Assembly (NCBI GenBank): GCA_951217055.1
Contig: OX578277.1
Span: forward strand, 71,775,455 to 71,839,454
Reading direction: 5' to 3'
Origin: Gerris lacustris
Taxonomy: Eukaryota; Arthropoda; Insecta; Hemiptera; Gerridae
DNA: 64,000 nucleotides
The notes beneath the pieces were generated by a model, which was not told the origin of the DNA, did not search any database, and saw nothing but the letters and a program-made list of their open reading frames with translations. Below, piece by piece: positions 11,591 to 25,013 of this stretch (its first letter is position 1; every line of letters begins with the position of its first letter). Made by a program: the position numbers and the translations under genes.

Positions 11591-12852
11591 CACTAAGTCA
11601 TATCTATGTGAGCTCGCCTTTTCTTCCATTGTTGCGATAACAACATACTATAATTAGAAGAAGATCTCATACTCTGTGTCTCAAACACAGAGCCAAGGTT
11701 CGATAAATTAGTTGAAGAAAAACAAGCGCACCATTATAAATTTACAGGCACTTGTACAAATACCAAGTTAGATCAATCATACCAAAAAAGCTAACATAAA
11801 TATCTTTAATAGCATTTAATCAAATTACTACCTATATTAATCAAGGCAGTGACTAATAAACAAAACCAATCATTATATTTAAAAAGACCTAAAATGTGTC
11901 CAAAGCCCAATCAGGACAATAATCCTTGGTTTGGCAAATAGCCATCAAAAAATTTGACCCTATTACACTGTTCTATTGTTAAGTAGTATATTCGAAATGT
12001 ATCTACACACTTATGACTCAAGTTGTGAAATTCTTAAAAGACCTCATACAAAGAATTACTGGAGAAAATACAGTGCATTTCAAAGGGTGATCAACTTTAA
12101 TCCTTAAGTAACCTTGCCTAAATATATTTTTAACACTGATAAAGAAATTAAACTATATAAGTATACAATATATAAGTATATTAAACACCTGAATTAAAAA
12201 AATAGACAAATCCTAAAAAATCGACTTTATAATATTCTTATCATAAATTAATATAATCCTAAGAACTTAAGGATTGTACCTACTTCAAACTTGTGATAAT
12301 AACATTGAGACTTATGATGTACGATATGGCTACAAGGTAGCCTCGTGAAATTATATGACTAAAAGGTTCTCTTAATATGAGTAATTATTACAAGAAAGAC
12401 AATAGTTACATCAGATAGTTAACTGTTCATAGAAACAAAAAATGAGACTTATCACGTCTTCATTCGTCAGTCAATATAGCTATCAACAATCCAGCCTTAG
12501 GAAACATTAACATGTCATTAGCACTTAGTATACTCTTCTTATAATCTATGATACTATAAGTAAAGAGCAAGACCCAAAATTAAAAAGGAAAAGATTTGAC
12601 TAACTTTGCAAAGGAAGTAAAACAATATTGGCGAACCTTGGTGCCACGATCTAGTGGTTTGAATATAATTGTAACAGTTCAGAAAAGAGTTAATTAAGAC
12701 CTGTATAAGAGTTCAGATTGGTATAATGTACTAGATTCTGCTAGGACAAACTTCAAGGTTTTTTAACCAACAGTAAATATATCACACAAGTTTTAAGTTG
12801 AGTTCGATAAACTCAGGAAAAAAATCTGACAAGTTTAAATTCGTATGTAAAA

Positions 12853-12865
12853 ACTCACCTGCATA
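12853..12865 (-). promoter_or_regulatory. candidate 5' splice donor upstream of the MBD exon
   Basis: On minus the sequence reads ATGCAG|GTGAGTTT, a near-consensus donor with no long reading frame beside it. It could end a 5' UTR exon of the MBD gene, whose coding exon starts 2.6 kb downstream. The GC-richer stretch at 13180-13300 would then be near the transcription start. This is inference only. Confidence 0.25.
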
Positions 12866-14009
12866 TCGTAAAAAAATCATATAAACAGATATCCGGAGAA
12901 AACTTGAGTATTTTCATCACATTAACTATGTAAATAAAAAAATCAGATCCATACATGAAAATAAAACCAAAAGATCACGGAGGGAAAATAGTGACGTTCC
13001 CGAAAACCTGATAAAAAGCAAAACAGAATTAATGTGTAACCTTTTGCGAACCCGCGAATCACAATAAACAAATGATTTTACACTCAGATAAATAAGTTAA
13101 AACGATCCCAAAATAATAATAAGACGGATCCGGTAATAAGAATAATTAAAACGGGTAACACACAATGTTGACTTCGCTACGACATTCGCGTTAATGAAGA
13201 AAAATATGGTTCCTCGATACCAGAATCCTTTGCGTCATTTTTGGTGGATCCATGATGCCGTTCAAAAACACCGAATCAAAAATGGTGGGGAGGTTTTTTT
13301 TACTAATCAGCAAAAAAACTAAAATCACATAAATTTTAATTTATCTTTATAATTTTAGTTGTTAATTTTATAATTAACTGAAGTTATTTTAAACAAATTA
13401 ATAATAAAAATGAAATGAAGATGTTTTATTAACAACAGTTGGCGACCATGACCAATTAAGGTGGGGTTTGGCGGGAATAAGGATTAAAAGACTTTGAATT
13501 TAAATTATTTTTAGTAAATATAAATTATTCTCAACTTTAAAATGACATATTATAATAGGTTTTATCAAAGTAAGTAAAATAATATCATTTTATTTTACAC
13601 CTCATTATTTATTTATTTATTTATGCCAATAACTTTAAAATGTATTATTCTTTCTTTGATACTAGAATAGTGAAGGGCAGATCTATCTAGCGGATTTTTA
13701 AGGAATCTCAAAGTGACGGAAATATTATATTATTGAGCTAATGATTTCTACACTTATTTTTATTTTATCTTGGTAACCATATTTATAAAATTTTATATTT
13801 TGAAAATAAATTAATATTGGTAATATATAAACATGATTTTTAAATAAATGTTGAACACAGTATTTATGGCTTTAAAAATAATATTTAAATTATAAAAAGA
13901 TATAACATTACTATTTATTAATTAATTAATTAAAAAACATAATTTATTTATTAAATTTATTAATTATTTATTAATTAATTAAATCCTGGAATACATACCA
14001 TTATTGGCA

Positions 14010-15190
14010 TTGACCTCCTGACCAACCTTCCTCCAATCATTTCTGTCAGCCGCCTTCGCTCTCCACCCTTGATGTTCATTGGCTCAAGGTCTTGTTCCAT
14101 ATTGTCCATTATCTAGTCTGTGGTCATCCCTGCAGTGGCGGCGCGTGCCCTATTTAATTGGGTGGGCTATACAGCTAATTGATGCTGCATTTGATCTCAT
14201 GATCATTTAATAAACAGTACTATGAGAATGTGTAAATAAGAAAATGTTTAACTATATACCCAAAAACTGCGTAAAATGTTATCGAGAACTTACGTTACAC
14301 AAACTTCAGTTAGACTGCTTTATCTTTTTATAATTTGCATTATTGTTTTAAATTTAGCATCAGAAGTGATTTGCTCAATATATTTTATAATAAAAAGATC
14401 ATAAATTTCATTTATAATTGCATCTAGTAGAGAGAAGATAAACTAGTTTTCAAGCCTACTAAAACCTCTCTATTCTACCATCTTGCTCGGCGCGAGGGTT
14501 CGGGCTTAGCCCAAGACCTCTTCATATTTCCGCGATTCTAGCCGCACGTAGGGGATGTTCCGCGCTCAACATGCCCTACCCCTTGGCCCACCGCTCGGGC
14601 ATAACCTTAGGTATTAACGTTTTGCCCAGCTTGCCGAGCTAATAACCTTGGCCTGCTACCTCTTACCCCCGCGAGATTTCTCGCTATATGCTATGCTTTT
14701 CTACTGCTTATTTTAAACGATCTGGATCTACATACTACATACGATTGTACTCTATGAACACTAAAATTATATATATCTAATGTATGTATTTATTTGTGTT
14801 GACAACTAAATATTTTTTCTTTTCTAAATAAATAAAATAAAATAAATATATTTTTTTTTTTCTCAATAAGTAGGTGGGGCTTAGCCCTACCTGCCCTTAA
14901 GGACACGCCGCCACTGCATCCCTGTCTTCTTCGTTTGAACAATCTACCTTTCCACATTTGTTTGGGGATCCTCAATCTCAGGCATTCACGCTAGATGGCC
15001 TAACCATCTTATTTTCTGATATTCTGTAAAGTGTATGATGTCCAGGCGGACAAATCTTATGAGTTGTTCAATTTCTGGGTTGTGACACATCCTCCAGCTT
15101 ACATCATCTCCATTGCAAGTCTTTATATTCTTAAGAATCTGTCTAACAAAACATCTGAGTGGCTCTACTACTATTTTTAAAGACAATGTT
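14010..15190 (-). pseudogene. non-LTR retrotransposon RT C-terminal fragment, split by a hAT insertion
   Basis: On minus, broken frames give IRFVRLDIIHFTEYQKIRWL, then GHLA and RIPKQMWKGRLFKRRRQG. After the inserted hAT element they give WRAKAADRNDWRKVGQE. These are the conserved tail blocks (RLRWLGH, P-K-GRRxxGRP, W--A-DR--WR) of LINE-type reverse transcriptases. Stops and gaps make it dead. The two halves join once 14133-14916 and one target-site copy are removed. Confidence 0.6.
14133..14916. mobile_element. hAT-type non-autonomous element
   Basis: Termini CAGTGGCGGCGCGTGCC and, reverse-complemented, CAGTGGCGGCGTGTCC. Exact 8-bp duplications CATCCCTG at 14125-14132 and 14917-14924. No transposase; 784 bp. 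It sits inside a LINE fragment, so it is younger than that fragment. Confidence 0.85.
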
Positions 15191-15249
15191 TCGCTGCTTT
15201 AGGTTACAACTGGCCATACAAGTATTTGTCAATAGATTGGTATTTGTGT

Positions 15250-15861
15250 TCCTTTCACTAAGGCTCAAGATAAGTTTGTTGGACAGCGTAATCCATCCAA
15301 GAGTTCGTAAGCAACACTCGCTTAAACGTGAGCTTCAAATTTGAAATTGGAATTTCAGGACGGGAAAAGATTCTACCATCACCTATTCGATGAGACCAAC
15401 ATTTTTTAAAATAACATTTTTTTTAGTAAAACCAACAGCGACACCACTATAAGGTGATAAAGATCGTTAAAACTATTAAAGCGGAGCTGAACATTTAAAA
15501 TAGAAAAAAAATATTTTTACCGATAACTTACGTTCTAACATAACGATTTTAATAAAACTTCATATACATTGTCTAAAACATAATTGAAACAGGCATGTAA
15601 AATTTCCACTTGATACATGTAGTCGTTTTTGTGTAGCAAAGTGATAATTTTATAATAGTTGAAAGAGAATGACCCGGAACATGTAGTTGAGTTATGGAAC
15701 AGTGGAAAAACCCTTCTGCCCCACTACAGAATTATAATCATTCATTCATTTCTATTATAATCATATTCTTTAACTATCAACTCATCATGATTAACTATCT
15801 CATTTTTATCAATTTTTTATGCATTACACTTGCTTCAATGATAGAACCACGCAATCCCTAG
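15250..15861 (+). mobile_element. R2 (Helitron-like) copy, 5'-truncated
   Basis: Matches the R2 copy at 48627-49389 along its length: GTTGGACAGCGTAATCC, CGTGAGCTTCAAATT, ACTATTAAAGCGGA and the 3' end CAATGATAGAACCACG...CTAG followed by T. The 5' (CTGT)n part is missing. Confidence 0.65.
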
Positions 15862-15904
15862 TTAGTGTTTAGTATTTACAAGTGTTTTGTCAATAGACAA
15901 ACAT

Positions 15905-16275
15905 GTGGTGGAGACGAGGATCCCCAAATAAATGTGAAAAGGTAGATTGTTTAAATGAAAAAGACAGGGATGACAGCAGACTGGATAGATGGACAATGAG
16001 GAAGTGCTTTGTCAAAAGACAAAACAATTGTGATTGGCCTGTCAGTAAGAGTAAGACTAAGTAATGCCTAGGTCAAAGTCAGAAGATAGAAGGAGAAATC
16101 CAGACGTTATCATTGAAAGAGATCAGTTTGAGGAAGTTAGTTCTTTCAAATATCTTGGAGCTCTATTAACCTCAAACAACTCAATGAAAGAATTCAAGCC
16201 GGTTCAGTTGCCGCTTAATAGAGAAAAACACAATGCTGGTAATAACCATGCTTCGGCGTATTTTGTGTGATTATT
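15905..16275 (+). pseudogene. LINE reverse-transcriptase fragments, rearranged
   Basis: 15905-16010 is a second copy of the RIPK-MWKGRLF-K-RQG tail block. It is followed at 16064-16270 by an earlier RT block, EEVSSFKYLGALLTSNNSMK, characteristic of the LINE RT thumb region. The order is reversed relative to an intact element, so the locus is rearranged. The first part contains the uninterrupted version of the site where the hAT at 14133 inserted. Confidence 0.6.
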
Positions 16276-16279
16276 TCAG

Positions 16280-18230
16280 TTTGAAATGTCTTAGAAGTTA
16301 GCCCTCCCACTTTCTAAGTCTTTCCGTTTTGCTTTTAATTCTACTTTATAATTAAAATAAGAACAATAATACAAAATATGGTGGGTATGGAAGCTATTAA
16401 GTGCTACCAATGAGCAATGCAATCATCTTCTGGATTTATTATAACTGGAAGGTGGCATTGGATTTGTCATTTTTTTTAAGGATGGCACCTAGTGATTTTG
16501 AAGACCTTTTACAAATGGTTGGGGCAAGATATTAAGTTGATCCTTTCTTTTAGAGGCTTTTAACCCTTTCAGAGCTATACAATATAAATAAAATATGTCT
16601 CATGACTACCATTCTTCACCACAAGGCCTACCCATGCCCTAAAGCCCTAAAAGATGTATGGTATTTTTGTATTTGTGTATTATCAAGCCACAACTGAAAG
16701 TGCAATACTCCTAACAACTCCAGTTGTTACTGTGTATATACATATATATATCGATATATTTTTATTATTATTTATTTCTATTTTTTTATTAATTGCAATT
16801 ATTTTTACTGTGATTTTTTTTTTTAATTGAGTATTGCTTGGTTACTTTTCAAATGTTTATACCCCAGTATTTTAATTTTAAAGCACTCTTCCTGTGTCTA
16901 AATCAACAGACCTAAAAACCAAAACTATTAGATTTAATGCTAGAGTAAAGAATTTTATTATTCTGAAACAGAAGCCCCTAGAAGACAGTAAAATAGTTGC
17001 CAAAACTGTTTTATGGCGGAACAGAAAATGATAAAATATTCCTGCAATCATTTTTTTTCACTCTCTCTTTCTTTCTTTTAAGTCCGGGTTTATTACCCAT
17101 TGTTATAGAATGGAGAGATTGGCTACTTTACACTTCTACTCATCAGTTTGAAACATATCTCCCCTCTTTGAGATGCAAACAAGCTATGTGGATAACATAT
17201 AGGCTTCCACAGCAGGAGATTTATAGGCCTAGATCTTCTGGATGAGAATGAATGGGTCTGAGATTGTTTGAATCGAATCCTGACATTTTGAAATCATTAC
17301 AGGGAGCATTCACAAGGGAGTAATAACTAATAGTTGCTTATGGCTCCTATCATGAGTAGCCCAAATTATGTCGATATTGGTTCCAGGTCTATCATTACAC
17401 CACACCGAACCCCAATGTTATTTCATCTCATCTCATCATAATAAAATGGCAAATTTTACTCTGAATTAAATTAATTACAACAATAACCATGGAAGTAACA
17501 GTGGCTGAATAGAAATGTACCAAATACTTTATCTAAATGAATCCAGTTACCTAGAAGTAGAATCAAAATCTAAAGTAGAACCACTTGACAATATTGTATT
17601 TTTATATATATAAACAAAAAAATATAAATAAAAAAAAATAATAATAAACTTTAAAAGGCACCTCTGAGTACTATAATGAATTGACTAGCAATGGGCAATT
17701 TTAAGGCTTGTGACTATATATGACATAAGAATAAACAAATTATGTAGGTGGGTTGCCTGAATCTGCTCATTCCTTTAATCTGTTAAAATGTTGGCACACA
17801 TATAACTTGAGTTTCAATATTCCATTGACCCATAAACCTAAACTTCTCTTTACGTCAGGAGGGTTGATTTTTCCACTGTTACAATGTATTCAGAATTGAA
17901 ACTCTTTTTGTTTAAATCCGCTAAGCACAATGAAACAGTAGACCAATAAAAAAAAAACAAAAAAACATTCAGAGTTATTAAATAAATAATGTAATAAAAT
18001 ATAATAGAGGTAATAATTTAAATTGTTTAAATATGATAAATAATAGTTAACAGGTACGAATTGCCAAGTGGGAAAGTAAGGAACTTAAGGATGTAATTAT
18101 AAATTTTAATTTTTTAATCTTAAATCTTAATTATAGATTTAAATTAAGGGAGCTAATAGGGACACAGAGTGAAGTATGGGGTTAAGTCGAGATATGTATT
18201 CCCTAATGTAAAGAAGGCGACCTGCACGAC
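16280..18230. other. no gene seen
   Basis: AT-rich spacer with small AT microsatellites near 16735. A reading frame at 16997-17245 has no recognisable similarity. Confidence 0.35.
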
Positions 18231-18232
18231 GG

Positions 18233-18674
18233 TTATAAACTCACTATAACAGACATTGCTTATAACAGACAAAAAAATTATAATACTCATACTAAAAAAA
18301 CGCTGTAATTATACCTGTATTTCCAAGCAAGACAAGTCACTTTATGAATTCAACGAATTACTGTTTGACACCAGCACCTGACGAGTCTTTCTATGAAATT
18401 CTATGAATTGTTGCCCGACCCAAGACCCAGCATACGTGTCTGTTTTGTTCAGTATTCGTCAACCATCACTTATTAATCATATGGTTAAAGCGGCCTATAC
18501 ACAAGGAAACCTGGTTCGCCGATCTCAATCGGAAAACAGAACACTTTTATAGCTAACTACTGTACTTTCATTTAAGTACATCCTTTTGCATTATTATTTG
18601 TTATATATTATCGGACTTTCATTGTAACAGACCACCCTTAGCCCAATTAGTCTGTTATAATGAGGTTCTACAGT
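18233..18674. mobile_element. pogo/Tigger-like MITE
   Basis: The right end, read in reverse, is TGTAGAACCTCATTATAACA; the left end carries ACTCACTATAACAGAC. The AGAACCTC-TTATAAC pattern is typical of pogo/Tigger terminal repeats. Ends are diverged and boundaries approximate. Confidence 0.45.
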
Positions 18675-18865
18675 ACTTATTTCTGGACCGCTGTAGATAT
18701 AACCAAACCATTTAAAACTTTATAAGAAACAAGACTTTCATAGCATCTCTCCTCAGAAATGTATTAAAACAAAGAATTGGTAGACAAAATAATATTTGAT
18801 TGGTGATGAATAATTGGGACACGAGAAATAAAAGTGGTGACAATATTTTAATTACTCTGTTTATA

Positions 18866-19253
18866 CAGTAGAACTTCGGTAAGAAGTGTCTCAAGGGGAT
18901 TAGAGAAACAGCCTTGTTATCGAGGTGCTCTTTTTGTTTAGGGTTGTGTTATCAAGGTTACTTTGGCTATCAGTCGTGTTATCGAGGTTAATGGGCGGGG
19001 TTTTCAAGTCTAGACTTGTTCAAGGTCGACCCAGTTATAGAGGTTGACTTCTCAAAACGACTTGATATAGAGTTTCTGAGTTACGTTGTGAAATGGAAAA
19101 AATCCGTGTTATTGAGGTTGTTTGGATAATAATAGTCGCGTTATAGAGGTTAATTTATCATTATGTGTTATGGCAATCTCAAGGGGATTTGAAAATTACA
19201 CTTGCAATTGAGGTTGTCGTGTTATTGAGGGTCGTGTAAGCAAGGTTCTACTG
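18866..19253. mobile_element. pogo/Tigger-like MITE with internal TIR-derived repeats
   Basis: TA, then CAGTAGAACTTCGGTAAG at the left; CAAGGTTCTACTG, then TA at the right. This gives a TA target duplication and CAGTAGAAC inverted ends. Inside, the motif GTGTTATCGAGGTT recurs about eight times with changes, as if grown from the terminal repeat. 388 bp. Confidence 0.7.
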
Positions 19254-19255
19254 TA

Positions 19256-20199
19256 ATTGGTTTTTTGTTAACTTTAAATGTCCTTCATAAGTATTACCAT
19301 GTGATTTTGCTGAAGATACAGTTAAATATAAAAGGTTGTTTTATATTTTTATTTTAATCTTAAAAACCTTAATATTACTGAGTTATTCATCTTTTCCCTT
19401 CATGATGGGCAAATTGTCAGGAAATTATGACCATCTTAGGGTTCTGTTTCAATTGTATGTGGCTTTTTTTCAGCATTGTTTAAATAATTAATTTTTGAGC
19501 AGTTAGATTAAAAGGCTTTGATTTTTCTACCTCTCCTTGGGTCATTCTCATGCTGACTGACTGAAAATTGAATTGTGATGATGGTCAAAATTCTTATATT
19601 GAATCATACTGATTCTCATAATTTCATTTCAATTTAGGTGATTATTTCACTATTTCATTTAAATTTCTTAGTTAGTCACACATTTTTTTACTAGTTTTTC
19701 TATTCACAATTCTTATCAAGCTTTCATACATTCATAGCGTTTGTACCTAACCACTACAACTCATTAATTCTAATTCTGTACATGTACTATGTACTTACAT
19801 TAATATTTATATTTGTATGAATTTTATAAATGTAAAAACAAGATGAAATAATAATAAAATGCTAGAAAAAAACAATTTATTAGCAATTATCATTTGGTTG
19901 CCCTTCTTTAATTTTTGATTCATTTGTTTCAGAGCTTATTGAAGAAAATATCTTCACAACTTCTCATCCGTTTTTAATGAAAATTACAAGTAGGTCATAA
20001 TTAAACCACTGTTGGTCTCATATAAGTATAATCCTTCTACGCCCATTAGTTTCTCCTCCACATGCCGACAAAGGTTTTTTTTTAATAAAAAGTGCTCATC
20101 CAATATTAAAATTTTGTGGTACATAGCTTGTTCACATACTTAGATGGTGTTGTGTTTTCACAACCTATTACTGTGAATAAAAGTATGAAATTAGCAAAA
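19256..20199. other. no gene seen
   Basis: AT-rich spacer without recognisable features. Confidence 0.4.
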
Positions 20200-20825
20200 T
20201 TTTATGAGCACAGATGGTTTTAATTATTATGGGTCCATTTGTGGGCTGTATTCAACAAATCATCCAAATTCCTTCAAAATTAGACTTAAAGATATAGGGG
20301 TTAATTGTGCGTTTGTAAAAGAGAAATCAATGTGCAGAAGATTGAAATTTGAATGGGACCAACAATGTATTAATTATGACCTACCACATAAATTTCATTA
20401 GAATTAGATGAGCAGTTTTTAATACATGTTGGTTCCCAAAAATTAAATGACAGACAGGCAGACACGCCGCGGGAACAAAAATGTCCCCTGATGTCAGAAA
20501 CAGAGTTCTGTCTTTGAATTTTTGAAATCGGAGACAAAAAAAATTTCTTTTCTTTAGAATAATCACATAGCTTCCGTTACCTTCAGTAAGCTGCAGTATA
20601 ATTTTGATGGTGTGTTGAAAGTGCCCACAGATAGTCCCGTATTAATGTAAACAGTCTACGCACTTTAAATATTTGCTAAATTGATATTTTTATTCATGTA
20701 AAAAAATGAAAAATTAAATATATAAGGCTATATGGGTCATAAAAGCAAAACATCATTAGAGAACGCTATAAAACACTAGGAAGCTATGAGCCCTGCCACA
20801 CTAATTGGCGACTATTTTATAATTA
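20200..20825. repeat. R1 copy, rearranged
   Basis: 20200-20593 carries the 3' half of R1 on plus: GGGACCAACAATG, CATGTTGGTTC, GACAGACAGGCAGAC, ATTTTTGAAATCGGAGAC and CATAGCTTCCGTTACC. The R1 5' end lies at about 20780-20825 in the opposite orientation (GGAAGCTATGAG, CCACACTAATTGG). An inversion is implied. Confidence 0.55.
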
Positions 20826-21042
20826 TTTTCCACTCAATATAGTGTAATGAGAATCCCAGTTTCAAAACTATGCAGAAATGTTAAGGCCCTCATGTAAATT
20901 ATCTTTTACAGTATATATTTCAAAGAGAATTGTTTCGTTAATAGCCCGGGAAATTTGAAAACTTGGGGTGGGGAGCCAAGAGCCAATGCGATCTCGAGGT
21001 TTTGACGTCTAGAAAATAGGCAACTAAAATGTTACTCGATAA

Positions 21043-21827
21043 TAGGGATGGGAGGAACGGTTCCATGAGTGGAACGAGTTACAACGTTTTGTTCCAAACC
21101 AATAACTAGTTCCAGGAACTAGTTATTTTTGGAACGTATCAGTTTATGTTCCAAAGACAGTTTCTCATACTTCACGTGTTCCTGAGTCTAGTCCAGGTTC
21201 GTTCCACAATAAGTTCCGTTTCTTTATTAAACAGTTCCACTCTTCACTGACGCTGACGATGAAAAGTTGAAATTAAATACCAACATTTATAATAATATTA
21301 AGACCTCTTTATTTATCTTTTTATCTTATATTTTTTTATATTGATATTTTAATTACAACCAAGTAAACTGTATAATAAAAATGTTTATGATACAACATTA
21401 TGGTAACCACTTAAAAATTATATTTTATACCAGTATAAATAATATTTTTAAAAACTAGAATATATTCTTTTCATAACGAGATCCTAAAACTAAACAAAAA
21501 AAAAAAAAATTAAATTTCACCTGTTTATTTCGTATTATTTACTAACTATTTACTAAAGCGGAAAACAAAAGAAAAGGCGAAGGGCGAAAGCGACAAGAGG
21601 AAGTTGACTATGGACCTAAACGAAAAAAAGCAAATAACAAATTTGTATCGAATTCAAACAATAAAAATTTATTAACTATATAAAACAAGGCAGTAAAATT
21701 AAATTAAATAAAAACTTCAAAGTCGTTCCAAAAATAACGTAGTTCCATGAAAGCTTGGAACGATTGGAACCGTTCAAACACTGGAACTAGTTATTTTTAT
21801 AGTTACATTCCGTTTCGCCCATCCCTA
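21043..21827. mobile_element. hAT-type MITE
   Basis: Termini TAGGGATGGGAGGAACGG and, reverse-complemented, TAGGGATGGGCGAAACGG. Exact 8-bp duplications CTCGATAA at 21035-21042 and 21828-21835. Many internal GGAACG/CGTTCC copies near both ends look like subterminal binding motifs. 785 bp, non-coding. Confidence 0.87.
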
Positions 21828-23388
21828 CTCGATAACCTCCAGGATATTTAAGTGGCTTTATTTTTCCCTCACAAAGTTGGCTAAACTGAGTGACACAAAA
21901 CAATTCTCTTTGTAAAAATAGTGTAAATCCATTGCGATGATTTTAAACTAAATAAATATCAAAGGCTTAAGGTAAAGTGCCCTAATATCGTCCCCCTAGG
22001 GAAAATTTTAAATTTATGAATTAGAGTTATACCTAAACAAGTAGAAAACCCAGTTTAGTGTTGCTGTACCCTTTGTCTAATAATCCCGATTTGGTCATTA
22101 AATTGTATTGAGCTTAACTGAGCGAAATTTGGAATTTTAAAAAAAGCCAAATTTTGACATTTCAAAAATTAGGACCCGTAATTATTAGGATAAGTAAAAA
22201 ATATCTAATATTTTATTTAAATATTTACGTTTATTTTTTATTGGTAAGTATACAGGGTGACGCGTTATATGTGAAAAAATGAAGTAGGTTGTTCTACGTC
22301 TTATGGGCCCCAAAAAAGCTATATAAACCATCGGTCAAATCTTAACCGTTTTCCCGCAAGGTCAAATTTTATGATTTTTTAAGATCGCATACCTTTCCTT
22401 ATAAAAACACTTATTGCTCCAAAAGTATAAAAGCAAGAACAAAATGTTTGGTATCGTTGTAAAGCTGACAAATTTTCCAATAAGAAAAGTGTAATTTTAT
22501 TTTCATGCCCTCAAATTACATGACAAACAATGTACGCAAATTTTATATTTAAGAAAAAAAAAAAAAAAAATCAATTGCTTTGCGGTTCTTGGTAAAGAAC
22601 CGAGTTTAAACTTTTCGGACATCAGGAAAAACTTCCTTATTTACTGACGTTTCGATCGATGTTAATATTATTACCCATTCATTGGGCGGAATTTTTATTA
22701 AACTTCGCTGAAAGTAAAAAAGAAACGTTGTTTATTGTTGCAAATCTTGACTTACAGGTGAGTAAAATAATTAAAAACAAGCAAGGTTGTAGTCCAGGAG
22801 CCAGGTAGATTTACCTGGAAAGTATTTTGAACTTAATGGAATTTTTACAGGTAACTCAGAGGTCCTCTGGGATGCCAATGCTGAGTTTTCGACCTCGTGG
22901 CCCTTGTGCTAACTTGGGGAGGGGGGAAAAACCCCAATTTTTCCGCTAATGTTTTGGTTTTTCGCCTCTAGCTCGAAAACTACGCGTCAAACAAAAAAAC
23001 TTTACCAGTACAATATTAAAGAGCATCAAATTTCCTATAAAAATCACTGGTCATACGACTATTTTCACCCATTAGGTACTGTGATACAGCATTGTGAAAA
23101 AATGCCATATTTTAAAAAAGGTGGAGTTTAGCGGAAAAAGCGTGTTTTTGGGCTTATAAAATAGGTTTATCATCATAAATTGAGTATTCAACATTTCTAT
23201 GTATACCATAATAATATGTAACCCCCAGTAAACCCCTCCCTCTTCACTGCCCTCTCCCCGCCCCCTCCCCCCAGAAACAAATTTGATGACGAATAATGTG
23301 CGTGACTTATTGATTACGTAGGTAAAGAAGTTCTATCCTTTCCTCAAAATTTTTGACTTTTTATCTTTTAATAAAATTAAAATATCAA

Positions 23389-24891
23389 TAGTCCAGGAAA
23401 TGAAGCACTTTGGCTCGCAATTCTTTCGTCATACATCGATTTACTTGAAAATTTGACAGTAGGTAGAGAATAGTCCAAGCATCAAAATCTATATCATCAA
23501 CATTGTCATTGCTATTACCCTGGGGGTGGTTGCCACCCCATCTCGGGGGTTGAAATTTTTTTATTTATTTTAACAACAGGAATCGATGGAAAAGCTAATT
23601 CTAAGTCAAAAATGATCTATACATTTTTTTGTTTAAATTAATATTTTTCGAGTTATTCGCGATTGAAAGTAAAAGTTGTTCGACCTTTTTGATCGGTTTT
23701 TCGCGAATAACTCGAAAAATATGCATTTTATCAAACAAACTGTAAAAACAAAATTGTAGCCTATAAAAAAAGAAAGAAAATCCTTATTTTATAAATCATG
23801 TACGACTAATACGGACCGACCTACGGCTTGTTAATTGTTGGCTTTTGTTCGTCAAATGCTAAATTTGAGAGATTCAGAGTCAAATAGCAATAAAACTGTG
23901 CATTTTACGAGGAAAACTTATAGACGTTTTTTTAAAGTAGACAAAAAGAGCTTTCATTTAAAAAAAAATAGAAGTCGATAGCATCAAAATTAAGCGAGTT
24001 ACGATGAAAATAAAGTTAGTCCCTACATTTTTCTACGAAAAAATCAGTGAAAACCACCCCCTAATTACCACCCTAATTCAAATTGATCTTCGTCCTTCTA
24101 CCGTTTTGCGTGGATCACATGGGACACATGAGAAGAGCTTAACTCCATTTTCGGGAATATCCAGACGGCGGGGTTCGGGGTACAAAACTCAAAATAGTAT
24201 AAATCCTTTATGATGAATGTCGTTGGATAGCTCTTTAAGAGAGCAGTAATTGTTTTTATAATCACTTGTCATATTTTCATTTAAGAGGGGGATAAAATGG
24301 AAAAACAGGAATAAATGGTTTTAGCTAAAAATTAGAAATATTATTATTTTAGATCCGATATGAATGAAAATTGGTATACGTGCTTTATTTGATGTCAGAA
24401 AAAAGAATATGAAATAATTTGTGTGCATTTAGTACTTTGGGTGCAAATCGTTGTAAGGGGTGGTTTTTAAGGATTGAAAAATTGCAAAATAATGAAATTG
24501 GTAATATTTTAGGCAACAACATTCTTAAATTAAGTCGATATGATTAATTAATCATTTATTTAAGGATATATATTTTTTTGTACATTAAGGATTATCAAGG
24601 GTTGTTTTTCAAGGGTTGAAATATTTTTAAATTGTGTTCCAAAGTATAAAACAATCATTATTCAACTAATCCAAACGAAATTTCACCCACCCTAAGCTTT
24701 AAAATGTTACTTTATACGTTTTGATAATTGGGGGTAGTTTTCACCCCTAAAAAATAAACAGCGCCCATCGGCATAATATAGATTTTGAAGTTGAAGGGTA
24801 AGAGGAGCCTAATTCCAAAATTTTGTGGAAATCGATGAAGGACGAACCAATTGCGAGGTTTTGCCATTTTTGAGCATTATTTACTGGACTA
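23389..24891. mobile_element. inner TIR element
   Basis: TAGTCCAGGAAATGAAGC at the left against TAGTCCAGTAAATAATGC (right end reversed). TAGTCCAG also occurs within the outer arms (22790 and 25906). Inside, CGAGTTATTCGCG (about 23651) pairs with CGCGAATAACTCG (about 23703). There are GGGGGTGG...CACCCC motifs of a repeat type widespread in insects. No coding sequence recognised. Confidence 0.45.
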
Positions 24892-25013
24892 CCAAGCACA
24901 GTTCAGTTATTGGTATTGGTCTCTTCCTCTCGCAGAGTGTTGTGCCCCGTATATTTATTATTTTATATTGAACATTATTTTAGTGTATCATTATTTGGAC
25001 TAATTTTCTGCAG

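Larger units (their letters stand above)
10250..14009. other. 5' side of the MBD gene, no further coding sequence recognised
   Basis: Mostly AT-rich. An imperfect inverted repeat spans about 10505-10725 (GATCTTCCAGAGGAG against its mirror near 10700). A GC-richer 13180-13300 may hold MBD 5' sequences. Simple (ATTA)/(TTTA) tracts lie near 13605 and 13915-13985. Confidence 0.3.
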
